The position numbers and the translations under genes were made by a program. Below the pieces are notes generated by a model. It worked only from the letters and a program-made list of their open reading frames with translations. It did not search any database and had not been told where the DNA came from. A stretch of 64,000 bases of DNA from positions 124,001 through 188,000 of the forward strand of contig JACJNZ010000055.1 of assembly GCA_014695325.1 (NCBI GenBank), in the 5' to 3' direction. This DNA is from Cyanobacteria bacterium FACHB-502. GTDB lineage: Bacteria; Cyanobacteriota; Cyanobacteriia; Elainellales; Elainellaceae. Positions 28,706 to 41,033 of this stretch are shown piece after piece. Each line of letters opens with the position of its first letter. Position 1 is the stretch's first letter.

Positions 28706-28819
28706 ATGAGCAAACTTGCTTTTGTTTGCCAAATTTCTTGTCACGCACCAAGTGCAGGATTTACAGTTTCCTATTTCTAGCAAGATTTATGAGTTTAAGA
28801 TAGGTGATTAAGTATGAGT

Positions 28820-29578
28820 TTAGATTGATACATCATTAAGCAACGATCGCGCTAGCTCACAAAATCCTTCTGCTTCTTCTGCCTGCGTAATGTAAGTGGG
28901 TTTGTGAGTGAGGCGGTCGCCATAGTGACCAATATTTGCCACACCAACAGAATGCGGGAAGAAACAAGCATCAAACAAGCTCTCGTCGTTGGGACTATCG
29001 CCGATCGTGATCACCTGATCAACTGAGATATCGGAAAACTGCTGACGAAGCACCTGCAACAGTCCGGCTGCTTTGTTCTGCTCCAACGGCAAAATGTGAC
29101 ACTGCACGGTGTTGTAGGTAAATCCCCAGCCTTGCTGCTGACACCGATCGCTTAACTGCTGAAGCTCTGCCTCGGATAACTCCCCGATGTCAAACGTCCA
29201 GTCTGTTATCCGAAACCGATTGTCTGCAGACTCTTGAATGTGAGGCACGATCGTCTGCAACTCACCAAACATCTGCGCTAATTTTTGCCGATGCAGCGCA
29301 ATCTCAGGAATCGAAACGATCAGCTCGAGTTTTGGATGATCTGCCTTGTAGAACAGCCCTCCGTTCTCTGCGATCGCAGCAGCCACAGGCAAATAGCTCA
29401 CGATCGCATTTACCCATCCTGCCGATCGCCCAGTCACAATCACTACTGGAATTTGAGCGTCTTGTAAATCGGTCAGAACTTGCAGCAGGGGGGCAGTGAA
29501 TTTGCCCGATCGGGTAAGAGTTCCGTCCATGTCGGTTGCAATCAGGCGAATTGATTTGGGGGAAGGAAGGGAAAGCAT
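28820..29578 (-). CDS. HAD-superfamily phosphatase (Cof/SPP type)
   Basis: 252 residues from ATG 29578, chosen because the catalytic DMDGTLTR then lies near the N-terminus as in the family. An open extension to 29686 would leave only 12 bp to the divergent cobD start. Motif II is VVIVTGRS, and GDSPNDESLF is motif IV with the Mg-binding acidic residues. The C2 cap between them is that of HAD-IIB enzymes, which include sucrose-phosphate and mannosyl-phosphoglycerate phosphatases. The substrate is not determined. Confidence 0.8.
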   Translation of the reverse strand: MLSLPSPKSIRLIATDMDGTLTRSGKFTAPLLQVLTDLQDAQIPVVIVTGRSAGWVNAIVSYLPVAAAIAENGGLFYKADHPKLELIVSIPEIALHRQKLAQMFGELQTIVPHIQESADNRFRITDWTFDIGELSEAELQQLSDRCQQQGWGFTYNTVQCHILPLEQNKAAGLLQVLRQQFSDISVDQVITIGDSPNDESLFDACFFPHSVGVANIGHYGDRLTHKPTYITQAEEAEGFCELARSLLNDVSI

Positions 29579-29698
29579 CGGAGTTAAGTGGATAGGTAAT
29601 CGCTTAGGTAATTGTTGAGGCGATACGAATACAGATTGTAGAAGAGACGATAACGTTAGAGCGGGTTGGGATGGAATGAGCCGCAAGTTTGAGAACGT

Positions 29699-30742
29699 AT
29701 GGAGTTTGCTTTGATGACGCTGCCAGAGGAACTGCTTTCGATCGACCCCCTCAAGGAAATTGCTTTGCAGTCACCCGTGATGAGTCTCCTTGTTCTCATA
29801 GGAGCAGCAGGGCTGGATTGCTGGATTGGCGATCCGTGGGGCTGGCTTCATCCGGTGCAAGTGATGGGTTGGGGAATTCAGCAGTATAGCCGATGGGCGT
29901 TGGGGTTCAAATCCACGATCGTTCAGCGATCGGCAGGGGTGGGCTTGGCGATCGGGATAATAGGTCTGAGTGCGCTGACTGGCTGGCTGGCAATCGCAGG
30001 AGCAATCTGGCTGCATCCGCTGTTTGGGGCAATTACGGCGATCGTTCTTCTGGCAAGCTGTTTTGCGGGGCGTAGTCTGCGACGGGCAGCAGAAGATGTG
30101 CTGGCTCCTTTACAGGCAGGCGATTTAGCAATGGCACGATCGCGGCTCAGTCTTTATGTCGGGCGAGAGACGGCTGATCTAGATGAAGCAGAAATTTTGC
30201 GAGCCGTGCTGGAGACCGTGACTGAAAATGCGGTGGATGGCGTGCTGGCTCCTTTGTTTTACGCGATCGTCGGGTCGTTTTCCCCTATTGGGGCTGTTCC
30301 ACTGGCACTGGCATACAAAGCGGCAAGCACGCTGGACTCGATGGTGGGCTACCGGGAAGCCCCCTATCAAGATCTGGGCTGGTGCAGTGCCCGATTAGAA
30401 GATGGCTTAACCTGGGTTCCCTGTCGGCTGACAGTGTTGACGCTGGCATTACTGTCGGGTCAACCGCGAAAAGTCTGGCAGATTTGCTGCCGAGATGCGC
30501 CTCAAGATCCAAGTCCTAATGCAGGCTGGAGCGAATGTGTTTATGCGGCAGTGCTGGGGGTGCAGGTGGGCGGCAAAAACCAGTATCACGGTGTAATCAA
30601 AAACAAGCCGCTGTTGGGAGATCCCATTCATCCCATTACGTACGATCGCATCCAGCAGGCGATGAACTGGACAAGACGAGTTTTTCTGCTGTGGTTGGCG
30701 ATCAGTGTCGCTGCCACGCTATGCGTCACGAACCTTCTCTAA
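29699..30742 (+). CDS. cobD: Adenosylcobinamide-phosphate synthase
   Basis: 347 residues, an integral membrane protein (CobD/CbiB). Signatures are LDCWIGDPWGWLHPVQVMGW near residue 40, VTENAVDGVLAPLFYA, and YKAASTLDSMVGYRE, all highly conserved in the family. It attaches the aminopropanol side chain to adenosylcobyric acid in cobalamin synthesis, on the cytoplasmic membrane. The start could also be the ATG at 29714. It is divergent from the phosphatase gene and followed by a tRNA on the opposite strand. Together with cobA it shows that the organism makes a corrinoid. Confidence 0.92.
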   Translation: MEFALMTLPEELLSIDPLKEIALQSPVMSLLVLIGAAGLDCWIGDPWGWLHPVQVMGWGIQQYSRWALGFKSTIVQRSAGVGLAIGIIGLSALTGWLAIAGAIWLHPLFGAITAIVLLASCFAGRSLRRAAEDVLAPLQAGDLAMARSRLSLYVGRETADLDEAEILRAVLETVTENAVDGVLAPLFYAIVGSFSPIGAVPLALAYKAASTLDSMVGYREAPYQDLGWCSARLEDGLTWVPCRLTVLTLALLSGQPRKVWQICCRDAPQDPSPNAGWSECVYAAVLGVQVGGKNQYHGVIKNKPLLGDPIHPITYDRIQQAMNWTRRVFLLWLAISVAATLCVTNLL

Positions 30743-30749
30743 TCCTCTA

Positions 30750-30822
30750 CGAGCATGGAGGGACTCGAACCCCCGACCCTCAGAACCGGAATCTGATGCT
30801 CTATCCACTGAGCTACATGCCC
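30750..30822 (-). tRNA. tRNA-Arg (anticodon CCG)
   Basis: On the minus strand the 73-nt sequence folds as a cloverleaf. The acceptor GGGCATG pairs with CATGCTC (one G-T pair), and the D arm is AGCTC...GAGC. The anticodon arm TCAGA-TTCCGGT-TCTGA exposes CCG, and the T arm contains GGTTCGAGTCC. The discriminator is G and no CCA is encoded. It decodes CGG. It lies 8 bp after the convergent cobD stop codon. Confidence 0.95.
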
Positions 30823-31013
30823 TCGAACCTTCCCTATCATAACAGCTCAATGATTCATCAGCAAACTTTGTGGTTTCAGGAATTGGTGATTAAGCAAATT
30901 AAAGCTTTCGTCGCTCCGAGCTTGAGCTGCGAAGGTTTTGGGGATGCCACTGCATGAAGTCGAAATTGTTGATGCCGATCGGGTTCCAGTTTGCCAAACC
31001 CGGCAATTACGCC

Positions 31014-31061
31014 ATTCTCATCTGCACCAATTCTCATCTGCACCAATTCTCATCTGCAACA
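31014..31061. repeat. Short tandem repeat, 16 bp x 3
   Basis: ATTCTCATCTGCACCA is repeated three times in direct tandem, the last copy with two changes. It lies in the non-coding gap between the tRNA and the cytosine deaminase gene. It is too few and too close to be a CRISPR array. No gene is seen in 30823-31182. Confidence 0.75.
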
Positions 31062-31182
31062 ACGGTGAAACGTTGAAGCCCTGATTAACGGTAGCCTAAA
31101 CTTCTGCGATCGTCGCTGACAAATTGCTATGCTCATCAGGTGATTGACCCATTTCCATTCCCATCATTTCGGGTAAAAGTCT

Positions 31183-32451
31183 ATGTCTGTACCTGCTTGT
31201 GATTTGCTGCTGCGTCGGGGCAAAATTCTGTGGCAAAATGCACCTGCCGAAATTGCCGATATTGCGATCGATCAGGGTCAGATTGTGGCGATCGCGCCTC
31301 AGTTGAACCATGCCGCGCAGCTTGAGCTAGATTTGCAGGAACAGATCGTCAGTCCGCCTTTTGTGGAGTCGCACATTCACTTAGATTCTGCATTGACTGT
31401 TGGAGAACCGCGCTGGAACCAAACCGGAACCCTGTTTGAAGGCATTGAAATCTGGCGAGAGCGCAAGCAGAATTTGACGATCGAAGATGTAAAGCAGCGG
31501 GCGATCGAAACCCTGAAGCAGCAGGCAATGCAAGGCGTTCTCTTTGTTCGTTCTCATGCGGATGTCAGCGAGAAAAATCTGGTTGCGCTGAAGGGCTTGC
31601 TAGAAGTGCGCGATCTGGTAAAGGATTGGATGACGCTTCAGGTGGTCGCTTTTCCGCAGGACGGAATTTACGGCAGTCCAGACAACGAGGCGTTGATGGA
31701 AGAAGCCTTGAAGCTGGGCGTTGATGTGGTCGGGGGTATCCCACACTACGAGCTGACCCGTGAGGATGGCGTGCGATCGATTGATCGAATTTTTGAATTA
31801 GCGCAGCAGTACGATCGGCTGATTGACGTGCATTGCGATGAGATTGACGATGATCAGTCTCGTTTTTTGGAAGTGATTGTGGCAAACGCAATTCGATCAG
31901 GCATGGGGTCGCGGGTGACCGCTAGCCACACCACTGCGTTTCATTCCTACAACAATGCCTATGCGTTTAAGCTAATGGGCTTTCTTCAGCGCACATCGGT
32001 TAACTTTATTGCCAATCCGCTGATCAACATTACGCTTCAGGGACGCACTGACACCTACCCCAAACGGCGCGGCGTGACGCGGGTAAAGGAATTGTGGCAG
32101 CAGGGGCAAAACGTCAGCCTCGGACATGACTGCATCTGCGATCCGTGGTATTCGCTCGGTACAGGAAATATGCTGGATGTGGCAAGTATGGCTCTGCACG
32201 TCTGTCAGATGACCGGAACCGAAGAAATGAATGCCTGTTACAACATGGTGACGTGGCACGGGGCAAAAACGCTGCACGTTGAAGACCAGTACGGCATTGA
32301 GGTAGGCAAACCAGCAAACTTAATCGTGCTGGAGGCTGACAGCCGCTATGATGCAATTCGCCGCCGTGCTGCCGTCCGGTACGTCATTTCACGCGGTAAG
32401 CTGCTCAGCATAACGGAGCCTGCCCGATCGCACTGGAAGGGCGAAGCCTAA
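31183..32451 (+). CDS. codA: Cytosine deaminase (amidohydrolase family)
   Basis: 422 residues. PFVESHIHLDSALTVG holds the first two metal-ligand histidines, and VRSHADV follows. DVHCDEIDDDQSRFLE carries the next histidine and the catalytic glutamate. ASHTTAFHSYNNAY and LGHDCICDPWYSLGTGN complete the site. This is the pattern of CodA rather than of dihydroorotase or hydantoinase. It deaminates cytosine to uracil in pyrimidine salvage, or may act on related rings. It stands alone, with the MITE copy immediately downstream. Confidence 0.88.
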   Translation: MSVPACDLLLRRGKILWQNAPAEIADIAIDQGQIVAIAPQLNHAAQLELDLQEQIVSPPFVESHIHLDSALTVGEPRWNQTGTLFEGIEIWRERKQNLTIEDVKQRAIETLKQQAMQGVLFVRSHADVSEKNLVALKGLLEVRDLVKDWMTLQVVAFPQDGIYGSPDNEALMEEALKLGVDVVGGIPHYELTREDGVRSIDRIFELAQQYDRLIDVHCDEIDDDQSRFLEVIVANAIRSGMGSRVTASHTTAFHSYNNAYAFKLMGFLQRTSVNFIANPLINITLQGRTDTYPKRRGVTRVKELWQQGQNVSLGHDCICDPWYSLGTGNMLDVASMALHVCQMTGTEEMNACYNMVTWHGAKTLHVEDQYGIEVGKPANLIVLEADSRYDAIRRRAAVRYVISRGKLLSITEPARSHWKGEA

Positions 32452-32474
32452 GCAATAACTGCAAAGCGATTTCT

Positions 32475-32618
32475 GGCGTTGCTGAATAAGCGTATGATAC
32501 GCCCCCCTAGCCCCTCAAAGTTGGGGGAACCAGAATTCAAAGTCCCTCAGTATTGAGGGATTTAGGGGGCGATGCAGAAGCTAAATTTGCACCCTTCATA
32601 TCCCGATTCAGCAACGCC
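32475..32618. mobile_element. 144-bp MITE, copy 2 (inverted relative to copy 1)
   Basis: It has the same 13-bp perfect termini and the same length as the element at 9721-9864, in opposite orientation. It begins 23 bp after the codA stop codon. The left flank is CGATTTCT, the same octamer that precedes copy 1, but the right flank does not repeat it. High similarity between copies implies recent movement. No transposase is present in the window. Confidence 0.82.
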
Positions 32619-32679
32619 AAAAAAGGAGCCACAGGCATCTTCAAGGGAAGCATGTCGTGACTCCTAAATCACTCTCATT

Positions 32680-32706
32680 AAAAAGCAAAGCGGTGAATAG
32701 ACCGCT
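32680..32706 (-). terminator. Rho-independent terminator of the fasciclin gene
   Basis: On the minus strand AGCGGT and ACCGCT form a 6-bp stem with a 6-base loop, followed by TTGCTTTTT. It lies about 65 bp beyond the stop codon of the fasciclin-domain gene. Confidence 0.6.
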
Positions 32707-32770
32707 CACCAGAAACGATCGCCGACTTTAGCAAAAGCTGAAATCGTTAATGTTGCGATCGCAGAACTTT

Positions 32771-33742
32771 TTACCACAGTCCTCGAACAGGGGCAGGAGT
32801 CTGGGTAGTCGTTGCTCTGGTGGTTCCGGTGGTACCAGTGGTTTGGGTTCTGACGGTTCCGGTCGTGCCAGTGGTTTGGGTTCTGACGGTTCCCGTGGTC
32901 TCAGTCGTTTGAGTTCTGACGGTTCCCGTGGTGCCAGTTGTCCCCGTAACGCCAGTCGTTCCCGTTGTGCCACTAGTTTGGGTTCTGGTCGTTCCGGTAA
33001 CTCCAGTTGTCCCCGTAACACCGGTGGTTCCGGTCGTGCCGCTGGTTTGGGTTCTGGTCGTTCCGGTCACTCCGGTCACTCCGGTGGTTCCCGTGGTTCC
33101 CGTGGTTCCAGTAGTTCCCATTGTGCCAGTGCTTCCAGCAGTCTGAGTTCTGGTGGTTCCAGGGGTTCCGGCAGTTTGAAGGCGGTCGCTCAACTGAGAG
33201 GCAATCGATTGTGGAACAAGAACTTCATCGATCGCATGAATCACGCCATTGCTGGCTTCTACATCAGGAGTCGTCACCGTTGCGTTATTCACCGTAACGC
33301 CAGAAGATGCAGCCTGAATATTGAGTGGGCCGTTGAGACTATCCACTGAACCACTACGAATCTGGCTGGAAGGTAGCTCACCCGAAACCACATGGTAGGT
33401 AAGAATCTGCGTTAGCAAATCCCGGTTTTGCGGCTCAAGCAATGCCTGGAGCACGCCAGGAGGAAGGGCAGCAAACGCCTCATTGGTTGGCGCAAAGACG
33501 GTAAGAGGTCCGGGTCCAGATAGGGTTTGAACTAATCCTGCTGCCTGCACCGCTTGAACCAGGGTACTGAAATTAGGATTGGCAGCCGCTACACCCACGA
33601 TCGTATTAGAAGCTTGCGTTGCAGTTGCGGGAGCGGAGGGCTGAGAATTTGTGGACTGAGCCATTGCCGCAACAGGGGCAAAACTTCCTGCACTGATAGC
33701 AAACACGATTGCCAGTGCCTTAGAACTGATTTTTATAGTCAT
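32771..33742 (-). CDS. Secreted fasciclin-domain protein with Thr/Gly repeat tail
   Basis: 323 residues. A signal peptide ends near AMAQS (about residue 29). Residues 45-185 form a fasciclin (FAS1) domain: [30 protein letters not shown], then [14 protein letters not shown] and [10 protein letters not shown]. From about residue 195 the chain is an almost pure T/G tract with units such as [10 protein letters not shown] and RTQT (S/T) spacers, ending at residue 323. FAS1 proteins mediate adhesion or polymer contact outside the cell; the flexible tail may be a stalk or glycosylated. The tail DNA is a 9- to 12-bp repeat and is probably length-variable. Confidence 0.87.
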   Translation of the reverse strand: MTIKISSKALAIVFAISAGSFAPVAAMAQSTNSQPSAPATATQASNTIVGVAAANPNFSTLVQAVQAAGLVQTLSGPGPLTVFAPTNEAFAALPPGVLQALLEPQNRDLLTQILTYHVVSGELPSSQIRSGSVDSLNGPLNIQAASSGVTVNNATVTTPDVEASNGVIHAIDEVLVPQSIASQLSDRLQTAGTPGTTRTQTAGSTGTMGTTGTTGTTGTTGVTGVTGTTRTQTSGTTGTTGVTGTTGVTGTTRTQTSGTTGTTGVTGTTGTTGTVRTQTTETTGTVRTQTTGTTGTVRTQTTGTTGTTRATTTQTPAPVRGLW

Positions 33743-33899
33743 CGTTCACTCCTTAATCGTGCTTCGTCCAATATTACCCGATTTGTGAAGAAAACTTAAA
33801 GCACGGCATCACATATAACAAATGACAATGATAAATAAATTAATGATTGAGGAATGATTGAGGCGATCGGCAAAGCAATTCACCCTTTGGCAATCGACC

Positions 33900-35216
33900 T
33901 CAGGAAGGGCTAGGAAGCAGCGGCTCCGTCTCTTTTCGCTCTTCAAGGGATTGAGCCTGATGAGACAGAGTAACAGCCGGAGATTTTCCGCTCATCCCCG
34001 TCATTAGCTTCAGTGCGAGAAATCGCAGCGGGCGGATTGCTCCCATTACGTGTAAACCTAACCGCCGCACCAGCACGATCGGCAGCACAGTATTCGAGAA
34101 AAAGCGATCGAGAAAATCGGTGAACCCAAGAATCATTAGATTTTCAAATTTGCGCCAGCGTTCATATCGCCGCAGAACTTGGAGACTGCCTACATCCTCG
34201 CCGCGCTGATAGGCCGTTTTGATCACCTGTGCCAGTGCCGCCGCATCGCGAATGCCCAAATTCATGCCCTGTCCACCCACTGGATGACAGCAGTGAGCCG
34301 CGTCGCCCACAAGTGCCAGCCGAGACAAGGTATATCGATCGCTCTGCATCAGCTTCACCGGAAACAGAAATCGATCGCCCAGCAATTCAATCTTGCCCAA
34401 TTGCCCATCATACCGACGCTCCAGCTCTGCCAGAAACTCAGATTCTTCGACTTCCAACCATTTTTCAGCTTCCGCATGGGGAGCAGTTAAGACAATCTGA
34501 CAGCGATTCTCCGGCAGAGGCAGGGTCGCAAACGGACCACTTGCCCAGAAATGCTCGCGCGCGATGTTGCCGTGGGATTTCTCAGGACGAATTACCGCCG
34601 TAATACAGGACTGCCAGTATTGCCAACCTTGGGTCTGAATGCCTGCGGCTTCACGGAGAGGCGATCGAGAACCATCTGCGGCAACCAGGAGGCGTGTTTG
34701 CACCGTCTGAAGCTCTCCTGCAATCGAGAGCGTGAGCGTGACGCGATCAGTCTGATAATCCGCCTGCTGCACTTCCGCCGGACAAATCCAGGTGATTGAC
34801 TCTGCGCCTTCCAGCCGATTCAGCAATGCCTGCACAATCACATGATGTTCGCCCACGTAGCCCAGTTCATCGGTGCCCAGGTCTTCAGGCTGCAACCTTA
34901 CAACCGCAGGATAATGCTCATCGGCAAGGGAAATCTGCTGAAAGGTGGTAATCTGCGGCAGAATCTCGTCCCAGATGCCCAGCCCTGCAAAGATCTTGCC
35001 AGACATTAATGTAATCGCGTATGCCCGACGAAACTGGAGTCCTGCGTCACGCGGCTTTGCCTCAATCAGGGCAATCTTTAAGCCCGTGTCTTTGAGGGCA
35101 CAAGCCAGAGTTAAACCGACAATGCCGCCCCCCACGATCGCCAAATCAAACAGAGCAGGCAGGGAGCCAGAAGAGGAAACCGAAGCAGACTGAGCCAGAA
35201 TCATTCGCGACAGCAA
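33900..35216 (-). CDS. FAD-dependent hydroxylase (UbiH/Coq6 family)
   Basis: 438 residues. The dinucleotide-binding GGGIVGLTLACALKD is near residue 28, a DG-type motif ADGSRSPLREAAG follows, and VGDAAHCCHPVGGQGMNLG is the FAD-ribityl binding GD motif. This is the UbiH/VisC/Coq6 aromatic-ring hydroxylase group. In cyanobacteria such an enzyme is expected in plastoquinone or other quinone-ring metabolism, but the substrate cannot be told from sequence. It follows the methyltransferase gene by 139 bp on the same strand; the two could share a pathway. Confidence 0.85.
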   Translation of the reverse strand: MLSRMILAQSASVSSSGSLPALFDLAIVGGGIVGLTLACALKDTGLKIALIEAKPRDAGLQFRRAYAITLMSGKIFAGLGIWDEILPQITTFQQISLADEHYPAVVRLQPEDLGTDELGYVGEHHVIVQALLNRLEGAESITWICPAEVQQADYQTDRVTLTLSIAGELQTVQTRLLVAADGSRSPLREAAGIQTQGWQYWQSCITAVIRPEKSHGNIAREHFWASGPFATLPLPENRCQIVLTAPHAEAEKWLEVEESEFLAELERRYDGQLGKIELLGDRFLFPVKLMQSDRYTLSRLALVGDAAHCCHPVGGQGMNLGIRDAAALAQVIKTAYQRGEDVGSLQVLRRYERWRKFENLMILGFTDFLDRFFSNTVLPIVLVRRLGLHVMGAIRPLRFLALKLMTGMSGKSPAVTLSHQAQSLEERKETEPLLPSPS

Positions 35217-35355
35217 TAGAAATTACAGGCAGAAAATTACAGGCAGATAAGTCCCAAACTGATTGACTTTAGCAATCAATTCAGGTTATGAGCCGCAATA
35301 CTTTTATTCTGCCGCGACCGACTAAGAGAAGCAAGGCAAACCGAACATTGCAGAA

Positions 35356-36546
35356 TTATTGTGCAGGGGAAAGTAAAATAAGCTGCTGGGACTGGAGCGA
35401 TCGCACCCTAGCCAAATCTAAATCTACAGTTTGTAGAATTTCTCGAACCGATCGCGTCTGATTGCCGTCTGCGGCTTTGAGAAACTGCCATTCGGCTTCG
35501 CTCAGGTTCACAATCTGGTAGTCGTAGTTAAATAGACAGCGACTATCCCACCCGTCCATACAAGGGCTGCGATCGGGCATGGCAGACAGCAGCGTTTCGT
35601 CGTCCGACCAGTCCGGTTTCGGAAGCGGCTCGCGTCCGAGGAAAAATTCGTAGTGGGTAATAGTTTCCGGGTCGAGCAGTTCGAGCAGGCGATACCGCTG
35701 GCGATCACTAAGGTGGGCGGCACGATCAAGTAAATCTGGGGCTTTGTGAAGAAGGCGATCGAGCTGCCAAACACGGGGATTTGAGAAACCAATGAACTCT
35801 AGCCCCGAAGCGTCGATCAGTTCAAATAATGTATCAATGTTGTAATCAATCTCCTGAGGGTGAACGTACATATCTGCAAAGCATTCGTCCTTCTGGTTTT
35901 CCAGCGACCAGCGTTCTTGCTCTCGCTTCACCAAACGGTTGTTTTCTGGCAATGCACTCAAGATTTTGCGTCCAACCTGAACGCCGTCTTGATAGTTGCC
36001 GCGCTGGTCTCCCTGAAGGAGGGCGATCGCCTGCTGCATCAGCTTAATTTCCCAGCGTCCTAATTCTCCATAAACAAAAATGTGCATAATGCCACCCGGA
36101 GCTAGCTTTTTTGCCAAAGCTTGAATGCCGCGAATTGGGTCAGGCAGGTGATGCAGAACGCCAACGCAATTAATAAAGTCAAATTCGCCCGAAAGCTGCC
36201 CTACATCATAAAGACTCAGGTGATGAAACTGAACTCGACTCGCGCCGCTCCGCTGACATCGCTCCTGGGCGACAGCAAGAGTTCCGGCACTGAGATCAAT
36301 TCCAGTGACTTGCGCTTCAGAATTGAGATGCACCAAATACTCGGTTCCTACACCTGAGCCACAGCCCGCATCCAGAATGCGAACATCCTGCCGGGAAGGC
36401 TTCTGTCCGGTGCAAAAGTTGTAGGCAGCGAGCCAGTTCCATCGCCAGTTGTAGCCAGGGGGCGGCTCATCCAGCAGGGGTTCCGGTGGAAAAGGGTAAG
36501 TGTCGTAGAGTTTGGCAACAGCAGCGGAAATTGCAGAATCAGACAT
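35356..36546 (-). CDS. SAM-dependent methyltransferase with C-terminal extension
   Basis: 396 residues from ATG 36546; the open frame upstream to 36645 does not fit the family start SDSAISAAVAKLYDTYPFPP. ILDAGCGSGVGTEYLV (about 55-70) is the SAM-binding motif I, and GVLHHLPDPIRGI is the post-IV region of class I enzymes. The last 150 residues are an extra helical part with NLSEAEWQFLKAADGNQ, which resembles a substrate-binding or dimerisation domain. Substrate is unknown. It precedes the UbiH-like gene in the same direction. Confidence 0.8.
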   Translation of the reverse strand: MSDSAISAAVAKLYDTYPFPPEPLLDEPPPGYNWRWNWLAAYNFCTGQKPSRQDVRILDAGCGSGVGTEYLVHLNSEAQVTGIDLSAGTLAVAQERCQRSGASRVQFHHLSLYDVGQLSGEFDFINCVGVLHHLPDPIRGIQALAKKLAPGGIMHIFVYGELGRWEIKLMQQAIALLQGDQRGNYQDGVQVGRKILSALPENNRLVKREQERWSLENQKDECFADMYVHPQEIDYNIDTLFELIDASGLEFIGFSNPRVWQLDRLLHKAPDLLDRAAHLSDRQRYRLLELLDPETITHYEFFLGREPLPKPDWSDDETLLSAMPDRSPCMDGWDSRCLFNYDYQIVNLSEAEWQFLKAADGNQTRSVREILQTVDLDLARVRSLQSQQLILLSPAQ

Positions 36547-36921
36547 AGCCTCAGGAGTTGCAGGGGTGAGAGGGCAGCAAATTTGAGTGTATCGAAAAGG
36601 GGGACAGCGATGGGGACCTAAATACTCGTGATGAGAAAGTAACAAAACTTATACACATCCTCAGGTATGCTGCCTCGATCCCCTATGATTTTCTGTGTGG
36701 CACTCTTCGGTTCTCTACATGGTTCTTAATAATTTCATGTGGAACCCCGAAACGTTCTAATTTAATACTTAGCCAGTTGACCCTGGGCAGTCGTTCTGGT
36801 GAGCTTTATTGGAGGTCGTAGACGCTGTGAACCCGTAAACCGTGAACACAGTCAAGCGATATTTCATGAGCGGCACTTAGGGGCAGGTCTAAATGCAATC
36901 ACTATATAAGGGAGCTTTTGA

Positions 36922-40329
<3,408 letters not shown>

Positions 40330-40377
40330 ATAGTTGCGCTAACAAGAGCTAAACGGTAGAAGGTTCTGAGTCTCATC

Positions 40378-40413
40378 GTCCCTTGATTGGCATCTGCGAT
40401 CAAGGGACTTTTT
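40378..40413 (+). terminator. Strong rho-independent terminator of apcE
   Basis: GTCCCTTGAT and ATCAAGGGAC form a perfect 10-bp stem with an 11-base loop, followed by five T. It starts 48 bp after the apcE stop codon. It fits a highly expressed single-gene transcript. Confidence 0.88.
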
Positions 40414-40482
40414 GTTGGAGCTTGACTTTTTGTTAAAGGATCTTTGAGGAGAAGGATGTTTGGAAGTGCAAACGCAAATAGC

Positions 40483-40513
40483 AAAATTCCCTCATCTATA
40501 CAGACAAGGGAAT
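40483..40513 (-). terminator. Terminator-like hairpin at the small RNA 3' end
   Basis: On the minus strand ATTCCCT and AGGGAAT pair across a 14-base loop and are followed by TTTT. It also pairs in plus-strand RNA, where the tail is A-rich, so the minus-strand reading is preferred. Confidence 0.5.
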
Positions 40514-40661
40514 AAAAACTTATAACAGTTCCCCGCAACGCCGTCTTACCTCAGTTTTTGACCTGGTATAAACCAGGTGGGAACTACTCGCCCAGTTTAA
40601 AGTTTCCGAGTACAAGCCCGGTCTACTGCCACTGGAACTCTTCGGCTCCCTTATTCAAAAA
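40483..40661 (-). ncRNA. Candidate structured small RNA (possibly 6S-like)
   Basis: About 180 nt on the minus strand between apcE and the 1315-residue gene, with its own promoter and a terminator-like 3' end, and no convincing frame. Pairing visible by eye: AAGGGA with TCCCTT closes the ends. AGTTCC with GGAACT makes an inner stem; inside are hairpins TACTCG/CGAGTA and ACCTGG/CCAGGT. The length and rod-like closing stems with internal loops resemble bacterial 6S RNA, but I cannot confirm the family by sequence. The 3' closing strand (TCCCTT) also takes part in the terminator hairpin. Confidence 0.5.
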
Positions 40662-40667
40662 GCATAG

Positions 40668-40695
40668 ATCATAAAACATTATTGGCAGTCACCAA
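40668..40695 (-). promoter_or_regulatory. Sigma-70-type promoter of the candidate small RNA
   Basis: Minus-strand TTGGTG (40690-40695) and TATGAT (40668-40673) are spaced by 16 bp. Transcription would start near 40661, just before the base-paired 5' end of the candidate RNA. Confidence 0.55.
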
Positions 40696-41033
40696 CGTTG
40701 CAGTAGAACCTTCCCTTATTCTAACGATCGATCGGCGATCGATCCACTAATCTTATAAGACTCAATCCAACTAAGCCGTTTCAATCCCCTTCCCCTTTAA
40801 CTTAATTCCTCCCTGCACACTCCACAAACCCCGTTAAACGACCAACTTCCCCACTTACCTCCAAACGAACTACAAAACCCCTCCCCAGCCCTATTTCTTC
40901 ATCTCTTCATTCCCCATCCGCCCCTCTACCCCCTGTCACCCACCCACCTTCACAGGCGATACTGGAATGAATCCTCCATTACAGTCCTGCAATCGTCCGG
41001 TTTGCAATACTATTTTGCGAAATCATTATCATT
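40696..41033. other. Non-coding region with pyrimidine-rich tract
   Basis: No gene. The part from about 40785 to 40955 is dominated by C and T on the plus strand, with runs such as CCCCTCTACCCCC. It resembles the purine-rich spacer at 4440-4490 (reverse complement) and the tract at 56296-56356. The promoter of the following large gene must lie in the last 100 bp. Confidence 0.45.

Noticed and set aside
30535-30957. 140-codon plus-strand frame
   Set aside because: It overlaps cobD in another frame and then runs through the tRNA-Arg gene.
30930-31010. Possible cobalamin riboswitch (GCCACTG-like string after cobD)
   Set aside because: Only the short string is present; the rest of the B12-box architecture is missing and it is not upstream of a cobalamin or transport gene.
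31014-31061. Possible CRISPR array
   Set aside because: Only three 16-bp units in direct contact without spacers, and no cas genes nearby; the repeats at 57734 and 51098 fail for the same reason.
32750-33349. 199-codon plus-strand frame rich in Ser and Gly opposite the fasciclin tail
   Set aside because: It is the antisense of a coding repeat; no ribosome-binding site, and the minus-strand protein has a signal peptide and FAS1 domain.
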